Positions 8,201-14,288 of a DNA stretch of 20,117 bases are shown here, piece by piece. This DNA comes from Thermoplasmata archaeon (GTDB taxonomy: Archaea; Thermoplasmatota; Thermoplasmata; Halarchaeoplasmatales; Halarchaeoplasmataceae), in NCBI GenBank assembly GCA_019594305.1, contig JAFDTZ010000027.1:1-20117 (forward strand). Direction: 5' to 3'. Under the pieces are notes generated by a model, which had not been told where the DNA came from, did not search any database, and saw only the letters and a program-made list of their open reading frames with translations. Every line of letters begins with the position of its first letter. Positions within the stretch are counted from its first letter, which is position 1. Position numbers and translations under genes: made by a program.

Positions 8201-10377
8201 TGTATTCTTACCGTGTATCCTCCGGCTTCGATACCGTCCGGGTGGATATACACATTCTCAACGTTGTTGGTATCATCCCAACCGTCTCCGCTGTAATCGA
8301 AGTCGCCCATAGTGTTGGTATTTGGTGGGGTCCAACCGCCGCTGAATGCATTTCCACGATAGATATCACCACTGGGAGATTCTACCTCGAGGTTCAGATC
8401 GTTTATCAATGTACGACCGCCTCCGACGGCTCCTGCTTCCATATCGGTCCACACAAGACTGATCTTAAAAGGCTCAGACATATCTGCTGCCGCAATACCA
8501 TGTTCCTCAACGTCTCCTGTGCCAAGGGCCGTGTCTTCATCTACTAATATGAAAGGTACCGGATTACCTAATGGCCGTTCCAGTTTCGAGATGTCTACCA
8601 TTCCCCAACCTTCATCCCTGTTGGGTATGGGCCCTTCAGTGTTTCCACCCATCTCGTTGGCGGTGTTAATGATGAGTGCTCTCACCATAGCCGCACTTGG
8701 CCTTTCGTTTGTTATGTGGTTGACCTGGTACCATTCGTAGACAACAGCTGCCGCCCCTGCCACAGCAGGGTTGGACATGGATGTTCCTGACATGTATTGG
8801 TATCCAGAGGTTTGTCTAGTTGAGTATATGTTCTGTGCAGGTGCCAAAACATCGGGCTTCACACGGTTGTCCTGGGTCCATCCACGAGAGCTGGAACTGT
8901 ACATCATTTCGGGGTCGGTATTACCCGTATTGGGATTGTAAGGTTGTGAGCCACCTACCGAAATGGTATTCTTACCGCTTGAAGGTTCTCCAACCGTGGT
9001 GTAGTCGGGACCGCTGTTACCCGACGATACGGTGACGATCATGTTATGTATCCTGATACCTTCGTCATACTGTGATGCCCGAGATCCGTAGGCACCACCC
9101 GTTGCGGCACCCCAAGAATTTGAGTTCACTACTGAACCGGCATCATTTGCACGATCGAGTATCTCTCGGATGTTGCTCGGGCCAATATAACTTCCACTAC
9201 CGTCAAATATTCGTATAGCGTACAGTTCAGCCGCAGGTGCGGAGCCCTGGCCAGCATAGTAGTCGTTGTAAACCGTGGTACCCGTACCGGCGTGTGTATG
9301 GCCTGCGGCGGAGCCCGTACAATGAGATCCGTGTCCATGGCCGTCTTCCCAACCACCTGAGAATGAGTAACCGCCGATAACTCTACTGGCCCAGTCCGGG
9401 TGGCCTCCTCCTACGTTACCGTCTCCGATTCCCGTATCAGATATACTGATGATTACCCCGTCACCTTCATAACCTATCTGGTTCATATATGAACCGTAGG
9501 TTCCGTGTAGTCTGTAAGCAGTGGTAGGATCATCGTCTTCATCGTCGAAGAACCAAAGACCGCCGCCGATAACCTGTGTAGCCATCTCGTCGTGGAGTTC
9601 GGGTATAACATAACGGCTGATATAGTCCAGGTCGGGTATAACTGCCAAATTGTGTATCACTTCTTCAGAGGGCACGAGAGCAGTAAGGTAGTATTCGCCA
9701 TTATCGAATTCTTCGAATGAAATAACCGGAACGGTATCTCTAACGGATCTGATGCTCTCGTCGCTGGCCCCGGGTAAAAGAAGTATCTCCACCAGACCAT
9801 GATTCAGACCGGGCTGTAGCTTGTAGTAGGGGTGGTATATTCCGACCCAATCCACAAAGTATAGTTCCGATACTTCTCTTGCACGCTCAGGGGTCATCCG
9901 TACACGGTATGCGTAGTTAGGTATGTAGTTCAATACCTCAACGTCCATGCTCTCCAAAGTAGGCCGCCAGCTGCTTGCTACGGGTCCTATCATGTGTAGG
10001 ATGTACTGTCCCTGCACGCCGGATTCGTATTCGCTCAACTGTAGTGAATCTGGCATACTCGGTTCTCCCTGTGTAAAGTCAAATGCTTGATCCCTTACGT
10101 ACAAAGTAGTCCTATGCTCCATCATATCGATGGAGATTCCCATTCTCTCCGCCTGTGGTATAACAGCCGGATCTATCTCTACGAGAGCAAAACTTTCGTA
10201 ACTCTCCAATATGCTCGCTCCTAGAGTCTCTAAATTATTCAATTCGTTTGAGTCACTAGTCCTCACCAAAACGATATCCGTCTCTCCTGATTCAAAAGAG
10301 TGTACGAAAACCGCGGCAAAAACTGAAATCACTAGTACTATTGCCAAAAATATCGCAATTGTCGTTTTTGTTTTCAT
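5224..10377 (-). CDS. Large secreted subtilisin-like (S8) protease with multi-domain C-terminal region
   Basis: A 1717-residue exported serine protease. Residues 1 to about 27 form a signal peptide (MKTKTTIAIFLAIVLVISVF). A prodomain-like region (about 30-265) precedes the catalytic domain, whose triad is complete: Asp314 (SISDTGIG), His349 (GHGSHCTG), Ser533 (MSGTSMSNPA), with oxyanion Asn454 (SSGNSGPD). About 630-745 is a beta-barrel like that after KP-43-type subtilases (FKISLVWTD). Two similar Ig-like modules follow (about 749-850 and 854-955; GGEFWQVG and GGEVWHVE), then a MAM/jelly-roll-like domain (about 967-1143), a region resembling a further sandwich, a CARDB domain (about 1374-1467), an FN3-like domain (about 1470-1540) and a C-terminal module (about 1550-1717) with GWNFVSFNL, PGWTMVGLPS and GYWIHNP. 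The protein is strongly acidic and has no C-terminal membrane helix, so the last module may hold it on the surface. It has its own promoter, a strong SD and a U-rich terminator. Confidence 0.95.
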   Translation of the reverse strand: MKTKTTIAIFLAIVLVISVFAAVFVHSFESGETDIVLVRTSDSNELNNLETLGASILESYESFALVEIDPAVIPQAERMGISIDMMEHRTTLYVRDQAFDFTQGEPSMPDSLQLSEYESGVQGQYILHMIGPVASSWRPTLESMDVEVLNYIPNYAYRVRMTPERAREVSELYFVDWVGIYHPYYKLQPGLNHGLVEILLLPGASDESIRSVRDTVPVISFEEFDNGEYYLTALVPSEEVIHNLAVIPDLDYISRYVIPELHDEMATQVIGGGLWFFDDEDDDPTTAYRLHGTYGSYMNQIGYEGDGVIISISDTGIGDGNVGGGHPDWASRVIGGYSFSGGWEDGHGHGSHCTGSAAGHTHAGTGTTVYNDYYAGQGSAPAAELYAIRIFDGSGSYIGPSNIREILDRANDAGSVVNSNSWGAATGGAYGSRASQYDEGIRIHNMIVTVSSGNSGPDYTTVGEPSSGKNTISVGGSQPYNPNTGNTDPEMMYSSSSRGWTQDNRVKPDVLAPAQNIYSTRQTSGYQYMSGTSMSNPAVAGAAAVVYEWYQVNHITNERPSAAMVRALIINTANEMGGNTEGPIPNRDEGWGMVDISKLERPLGNPVPFILVDEDTALGTGDVEEHGIAAADMSEPFKISLVWTDMEAGAVGGGRTLINDLNLEVESPSGDIYRGNAFSGGWTPPNTNTMGDFDYSGDGWDDTNNVENVYIHPDGIEAGGYTVRIHGNNVPDGPQTYALVAYNAAAGPQIDLIRPEGGEFWQVGTQEDILWSTSEGAGTITDIDLEYSTNGGTSWSYIDQGIPDTGSYQWTIPNEPTSNAMVRATVHDDNPDTDPGTDTSGLFTITDVTPVDVELIAPNGGEVWHVESFQDIVWNTIQGDNPVDNIDLEYSANGGATWTSIVAGIADTGSYSWEIPDVTTSEALVRVWAHCTGGTTASDTSDAYFDLVGYPPEPPKNLDVDWWALGQEVYFEDDVEGGDLGYTTWESHAQASDWGIRQHGAAVGDNSWDWGDGNFNKDGSVGMESRLISPEITIPADATNVQLTFQHWRDFGDTALYDAGNLRISQDGGAFNLVVPEEGYDGTVPTGWGNPLGGEQAWGGVVGWTTATFDLSAYVGSTVQFRWNAGTEAWDGLDGPGWRVDDILVTGDAAEGTDHNLLTWDAAPGDWIDSGPQQDFSTPDIDATLEAAGPGTGPEVTGTVSPDNEAEWRRLYLGDWRPVESDDAIGLNNPDVWYGAIRMDLSADIGLYFTHVAYFDHDEAANYAQGFVAPDAGGAPAAGWMPTEQYTPTGAGWAEMELDEPVEIEAPGDYWIVVAVDDMGDGFFPYGCINTEVTNGGLVTWEDPHDPASWGTLGGYGLDYTWTAEARVIPMDVYFNVEITGYDAQVDPGETVTVDYTVTNFGNEQDTQDIEFLVNGVYEDSVQITLGSGDSHLGQFTWLTSQADLGRNDLTVASNDTQETVTVEVGNVKEIASYNIYRSEFQSGPWDGSTLIDNVPADGSGSYTYVDYDRGEPDNIWWWYVVRAVSVEGVEEQNTNAVQEPYAPADDTFDIPLYAGGDAEGWNFVSFNLMPSDTSLEAILADIDGNYDKLMYYDAVHGEWSSYVPGRAERFNSLDTWNHHMGIWIHMTTTDTLTIQGNAPASTDLSLHPGWTMVGLPSETAGNHGIPIEVDVIGYFDGTQVYNLAYDNNPGTFTFEPGQGYWIHNPTDVAIVWTVNY

Positions 10378-10383
10378 GTTTTA

Positions 10384-10392
10384 TTCCTCCTC
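10384..10392 (-). promoter_or_regulatory. Shine-Dalgarno of the S8 protease
   Basis: Minus strand GAGGAGGAA, complementary to the 16S rRNA tail, spaced about 8 bases from the ATG at 10377. This fixes the start and contrasts with neighbours whose starts look leaderless. Confidence 0.8.
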
Positions 10393-10401
10393 TTTATGGA
10401 A

Positions 10402-10415
10402 TAGGCGTAAGCCTA
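10402..10415 (-). repeat. Hairpin in the S8 protease 5' leader
   Basis: Perfect 5-bp stem TAGGC/GCCTA with a 4-base loop, about 10 bases before the Shine-Dalgarno on the mRNA. It is short, so it may be chance or a minor mRNA stabiliser. Confidence 0.35.
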
Positions 10416-10431
10416 CATCCATATCTGAGGC

Positions 10432-10450
10432 ATGTTACTTATTGTAACAT
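10432..10450. promoter_or_regulatory. Palindromic operator candidate at the S8 protease transcription start
   Basis: ATGTTACTTATTGTAACAT is a perfect 7-bp inverted repeat with a 5-base centre. It overlaps the position (about 10447) predicted as transcription start from the TATA box at 10470-10477. A repressor bound here would block transcription. The regulator is unknown. Confidence 0.5.
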
Positions 10451-10469
10451 ATTGTAATTGCGGTTTTAG

Positions 10470-10477
10470 TATTTATA
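10470..10477 (-). promoter_or_regulatory. TATA box of the S8 protease gene
   Basis: Minus strand TATAAATA, an excellent archaeal TATA match. It implies a start near 10447 and a leader of about 70 bases. Confidence 0.65.
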
Positions 10478-10504
10478 GTTAAGGGTTTCTACATCGATTG
10501 TTAT

Positions 10505-10523
10505 AAGCACCACCATAGTGCTT
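10505..10523. repeat. Inverted repeat between S8 protease and cysteine desulfurase promoters
   Basis: AAGCAC and GTGCTT, perfect 6-bp arms with a 7-base centre, midway between the two divergent TATA boxes. It may be a regulator site or chance. Confidence 0.3.
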
Positions 10524-10529
10524 CATTCA

Positions 10530-10549
10530 GAAACTTTTTAAAGAGTTTC
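10530..10549. promoter_or_regulatory. TATA box of cysteine desulfurase framed by an inverted repeat
   Basis: The TATA-like TTTTAAAG (10536-10543) is flanked exactly by the arms GAAACT (10530-10535) and AGTTTC (10544-10549). A second overlapping perfect repeat, AGAGT/ACTCT, spans 10542-10555. A dimeric regulator bound here would compete with TBP. Predicted transcription start is near 10563-10566. Confidence 0.45.
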
Positions 10550-10558
10550 CACTCTATC

Positions 10559-11737
10559 TTGTTATCAAATGGAGGTCTTCCCACGAAATACATATACCTG
10601 GATAACGCGGCAACCACAAAAACCGACCCGAGAGTGAATAAAACTATCGAAGATTATTTGGAGGATTGTTACGGCAATCCCTCCAGTCTTCACAGGATGG
10701 GACGAGAGAGTTCCGACGTGGTTGCAGAAGCAAGAGAGCAAGTTGCCGAATTGATCGGTGCCCGTGAACATGAGATCGTTTTTACATCCGGTGGAACCGA
10801 ATCAGATAATCTCGCAATCAAGGGTGTAGTAAGAAAGAATAAAGGTAAACATATAATCACATCATCTATCGAACATCCTGCCGTTTACAATACGTGTAAG
10901 TACCTTGAAAAGGACGGCTATGAGGTTACATATCTACCTGTGGACAAAGACGGATTGATAAAGCCGGAAGACTTCGAAGAAGCTATCAAAAAAGATACGG
11001 TACTCGCCTCTCTAATATATGCAAGTAATGAAATAGGGACCATAGAGCCCATAAAAGAGCTAGCTGAAATAGCGAAGGATAAAGACGTTATATTCCATAC
11101 CGATGCGGTGCAAACCGTTGGGAAATTGGATATAGACGTAAAGAAGACCGGTATAGACCTACTCTCGATCTCCGGTCACAAGATCCATGCTTCAAAAGGC
11201 GTAGGGGCACTCTATGTCGCTGACGATGTGAAACTTGAACCCATGATGCACGGAGGCGGTCATGAGAACGGGCGAAGATCGGGTACCGAGAACGTAACAT
11301 GTATAATTGGCCTGGGTGTAGCATGTAAAATAGAAAGGACAGAGATGGATAAAAACATAAAAAAGATGAAAGAGATGAGGGACCGTTTGATAGACGGTAT
11401 AATGGAAAATGTAAAAGAGGTTAAGCTCAACGGGCATCCGACGAAGAGATTGCCTAATAACGCCAATTTTTCTTTCAAGGCGGTTGAAGGTGAAGCACTT
11501 GTACTGCAGCTCGATGGAAGAGGTATAGGAACTTCCACGGGCTCCGCATGTTCTTCAAAAAAACTTCGACCATCTAGAACATTGATGTCCATCGGATGCG
11601 GAGAAGTGGAGGCACACAGTTCTTTGAGGCTAACTTTGAGCAGATTTAACACCATTGAAGAGATAGAGAGATCATTAGAGATCATACCGGAAGTAGTGGG
11701 TAATCTAAGGAAGATGTCTCCCTTGTGGGAGGAGTAA
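10559..11737 (+). CDS. iscS: Cysteine desulfurase (IscS/NifS class)
   Basis: A PLP enzyme of about 390 residues that moves sulfur from cysteine to an enzyme persulfide for Fe-S clusters and thiolated tRNA. Numbered from the TTG at 10559, the PLP lysine is K208 after H207 (SISGHKIHASKGVG), and the persulfide cysteine is C331 (STGSACSSKKLRPS); SSIEHPAVYNT carries the ring-stacking His. The N terminus YIYLDNAATTKTDPRV is typical. The start is uncertain. The only in-frame conventional codon before that motif is TTG 10559, close to the predicted transcription start. The ATG at 10569 is out of frame by one, and GGAGGT at 10571-10576 precedes no ordinary in-frame start. No IscU scaffold is adjacent. 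tgtA follows after 8 bases, so a role in sulfur supply for tRNA modification is plausible. Confidence 0.92.
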   Translation: MLSNGGLPTKYIYLDNAATTKTDPRVNKTIEDYLEDCYGNPSSLHRMGRESSDVVAEAREQVAELIGAREHEIVFTSGGTESDNLAIKGVVRKNKGKHIITSSIEHPAVYNTCKYLEKDGYEVTYLPVDKDGLIKPEDFEEAIKKDTVLASLIYASNEIGTIEPIKELAEIAKDKDVIFHTDAVQTVGKLDIDVKKTGIDLLSISGHKIHASKGVGALYVADDVKLEPMMHGGGHENGRRSGTENVTCIIGLGVACKIERTEMDKNIKKMKEMRDRLIDGIMENVKEVKLNGHPTKRLPNNANFSFKAVEGEALVLQLDGRGIGTSTGSACSSKKLRPSRTLMSIGCGEVEAHSSLRLTLSRFNTIEEIERSLEIIPEVVGNLRKMSPLWEE

Positions 11738-11745
11738 ACAGGCCG

Positions 11746-13686
11746 ATGTTTGAGATCAAACACCGAGACGGTATGGCAAGGATAGCGGAGTTTACCACAC
11801 CTCATGGTGTGGTAGACACGCCCAATATCATGCCCGTTGTCAATCCCAACGTGAAGTTGATCACACCCCGCGAACTACAAAAAAAATTCAAAAGCGAGGT
11901 ACTAATAACCAATTCATACGTTATCTACCAGAGTCAGCACTTAAAAGACAGGGCACTGGAAAGGGGTCTCCACTCACTTTTGGATTTCACAGGGGCGATC
12001 ATGACGGATTCCGGCACTTTTCAGGCCCATGTTTACGGCGAACTGGATATAGAGCCCACGGAGATATTGGACTTCCAGGTAAATATCGGCTCTGATATAT
12101 CTACAATACTGGATATGTTCACCGAGCCTACCGATAATTCTTCTGTTGTTAAAAAGAAGGTGGATACGACTGTAGCTCGTGCGGTAGATGCGATGGATAG
12201 ATACGGAGATGGTCCCAGCCATATCGCTCTGCCCATACAAGGTGGGATATATCCGGACTTGAGAGAAGAATGTGCCGAACGACTTTCTCGGTTGAAGGGC
12301 AGTTTCTATCCCATCGGCGGAGTAGTACCACTATTGGAGAATTACAGGTTTTTTGACCTTGTAAACGTTATAATCGCCTCCAAACGCGGTTTGGGGCCCA
12401 CCGGCCCGGTGCATCTCTTCGGTGCGGGACATCCTATGCTTTATCCGCTAGCGGTATTACTGGGATGCGACCTCTTCGATTCGAGTTCCTATGCCAAGTA
12501 CGCTAGACGGGGAGACATGATGTATCCCGACGGTACAAGGAATATAGATGATATAGAACATCTTGCATGTCTTTGCCCCACCTGTTCGGACTTAACAGTT
12601 GAAGAGTTGAAGGATCTCGATACCGATGAAAAGACAAGAAAGATCGCCGAGCACAATCTATGGGTAAGTTACAACGAAATAGAGAAGGTAAAACAAGCTG
12701 TTAGGGAAGAATCGTTGTGGGAACTTGTGGAAAGACGTGCAAGAGCTCATCCCTATCTACTGAAGTCTCTGAAGGCACTGACTTCAAATTGGAAAACCAT
12801 GGAGATATACCAACCAAAAGGCCGAAAGAAGGCGCTTTTTTATACGGGAAAAAGCACCCTCGAGCGACCTATGGTGAAGCGATTAAAGGTTTGGATACGA
12901 GATAGCTATTCACCAACGGTCTGCGGGCCTACAATTATCTTTAATGGGCGGGAGGACAAGAAACCATATAACAGATATCTTACTAGAGAAATAAAGGCGT
13001 TATCACCTGAATACAGTGTCAATTTACTGATGCAAACCCCCCTTGGCCCCATTCCCCTGGAGATGGATGAGGTATACCCTGTTGCCCAGTCCATCTTTCC
13101 GGAGGATCTGAATGATGAAGCGTCTTTACAAAAATACTTAGACCGATGCGATATCACCGATGTAATATACTGGGATGGTTTGGAGACCCTTGAATCTCTG
13201 GATAAAGTAACGGGAATATCATATGAACTGATGAAGGTTTACAGTGTTTGTGAATACCAATTCTGTCGTGGTGCCGGCGAAGTTCTAACCAACGGTGAGT
13301 TAGAGTTAGTAAAAAATCGTCGTGGTAGAATAAAGAACGTCTTTCTTAACGGTAAGCATATACTATCCATGCGGCACTACGATGGGTTATTTTCATTAAA
13401 AGAAGAGGGGGCAATTCTACTGCACAAACATCTTCAAGCCCCCTTGCTCAGGGTACAAGTTACTGAAGATAGTGCCAGTTACAATGCCGAAGGAAAAAAC
13501 GTTTTCAATGGATTCGTAAACTATGCATGGGAACATATCCGTCCGGGAGACGAGGTCTTGATCGTAGACCCTAATGATTCTCTGGTAGCTATAGCTAGGG
13601 CCTTCAATAGCCCTTATGAGATGGAAAACTACCACGTGGGACTAGCGGCAAGAACTAGAACGGGTTTTTCCTCAAGTCAATCTTGA
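11746..13686 (+). CDS. tgtA: Archaeosine tRNA-guanine transglycosylase with PUA domain
   Basis: A 646-residue archaeal TGT that swaps guanine-15 of the tRNA D-loop for preQ0, the first step of archaeosine synthesis. Catalytic residues are visible: D88 in IMTDSGTFQ, and nucleophile D245 in DLFDSSSYAKYARRG. The zinc site is C275-x-C277-x2-C280-x22-H303 (CLCPTCSDL, EHNLW), with the same spacing as in the Pyrococcus enzyme. The middle region (about 340-550) is the archaeal C1/C2 part, and about 555-640 is the PUA RNA-binding domain (RPGDEVLIVDPNDSLVAIARA), so it is full length rather than split. ATG 11746 is preferred over GTG 11725 because FEIKHRDG matches family N termini and GGGAGGAG at 11727-11734 is a Shine-Dalgarno. 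Its last 10 bases overlap the converging zinc-ribbon gene. Confidence 0.96.
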   Translation: MFEIKHRDGMARIAEFTTPHGVVDTPNIMPVVNPNVKLITPRELQKKFKSEVLITNSYVIYQSQHLKDRALERGLHSLLDFTGAIMTDSGTFQAHVYGELDIEPTEILDFQVNIGSDISTILDMFTEPTDNSSVVKKKVDTTVARAVDAMDRYGDGPSHIALPIQGGIYPDLREECAERLSRLKGSFYPIGGVVPLLENYRFFDLVNVIIASKRGLGPTGPVHLFGAGHPMLYPLAVLLGCDLFDSSSYAKYARRGDMMYPDGTRNIDDIEHLACLCPTCSDLTVEELKDLDTDEKTRKIAEHNLWVSYNEIEKVKQAVREESLWELVERRARAHPYLLKSLKALTSNWKTMEIYQPKGRKKALFYTGKSTLERPMVKRLKVWIRDSYSPTVCGPTIIFNGREDKKPYNRYLTREIKALSPEYSVNLLMQTPLGPIPLEMDEVYPVAQSIFPEDLNDEASLQKYLDRCDITDVIYWDGLETLESLDKVTGISYELMKVYSVCEYQFCRGAGEVLTNGELELVKNRRGRIKNVFLNGKHILSMRHYDGLFSLKEEGAILLHKHLQAPLLRVQVTEDSASYNAEGKNVFNGFVNYAWEHIRPGDEVLIVDPNDSLVAIARAFNSPYEMENYHVGLAARTRTGFSSSQS

Positions 13687-14198
13687 TCGTCACCAACTAT
13701 CTCTATGAGGTCAGGGTTTATCTTTTTGTCCTTTTTCTCCTTAACAGAGTGGTCCTTTTCATATCTTCTCACAGGACTCCAAAATTTGGAATTACATTCT
13801 TTACATTCATTAGAGTAAACATCTACCGGTGCTTTACATATAGGACAAACATATTTTTTTTCATCTACTATAAAAGTCTCCTTACATTCCGGGCACGTTT
13901 CATCCTCATGTGAAACTTCAACACCGCATACCGGACACGAAAATTTATCCATCTCGAACTCGGCTCCGCAGTCCATGCATAGGGCGGAGTCGGCGTCTAC
14001 ATGGGCACGACAGCGAGGGCATTCGAACTCTCCCGACTTTAGAGATATACTCTTAACACTGTCTTTTTTCACTTCGTTGTCCCCTTGAAAACGTGTGTGA
14101 ACGTAAAGAAGATAATATATGGTTATCAGTAAGCCGATTATCATCACGATGAACGGTACCGCCGTGGTCCGTGTTACTTCTAAAGATAAAGGGAACAT
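13677..14198 (-). CDS. Membrane-anchored protein with three zinc ribbons
   Basis: A 173-residue protein of unknown function. One N-terminal membrane helix (about 12-33, TAVPFIVMIIGLLITIYYLL) is followed by a linker and three consecutive CxxC...CxxC ribbons: C60/C63/C74/C77, C88/C91/C102/C105 and C118/C121/C132/C135, each with an x10 spacer. A basic then acidic tail follows (SVKEKKDKKINPDLIEIVGD). Such double-zinc-ribbon arrays usually mediate protein or nucleic-acid contacts; nothing here fixes the partner. The topology probably leaves the ribbons in the cytoplasm. The promoter is the element at 14223-14230, putting the start within a few bases of the ATG. ABCE1 diverges from the same element, and the 3' end overlaps tgtA by 10 bases. 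Confidence 0.85.
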   Translation of the reverse strand: MFPLSLEVTRTTAVPFIVMIIGLLITIYYLLYVHTRFQGDNEVKKDSVKSISLKSGEFECPRCRAHVDADSALCMDCGAEFEMDKFSCPVCGVEVSHEDETCPECKETFIVDEKKYVCPICKAPVDVYSNECKECNSKFWSPVRRYEKDHSVKEKKDKKINPDLIEIVGDDQD

Positions 14199-14222
14199 CT
14201 GCAGAATTGATTTTGTAGATTG

Positions 14223-14231
14223 TATTTAAAC
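14223..14231. promoter_or_regulatory. Shared divergent TATA region (triple zinc ribbon / ABCE1)
   Basis: TATTTAAAC on plus, with a palindromic TTTAAA core. On minus it lies about 26-30 bases before the ATG at 14198; on plus it predicts a start near 14254, giving ABCE1 a leader of about 35 bases. Second case in this window of one box serving two genes. Confidence 0.5.
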
Positions 14232-14288
14232 ATTATGTATATCTCTCCTTCCACCAACCTAAAATATCACCCCCTTTATGAGGTGATG

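Noticed and set aside
11725..11745. GTG 11725 as tgtA start overlapping the desulfurase
   Set aside because: The seven extra residues lack family likeness, and the purine-rich GGGAGGAG lies between it and ATG 11746.
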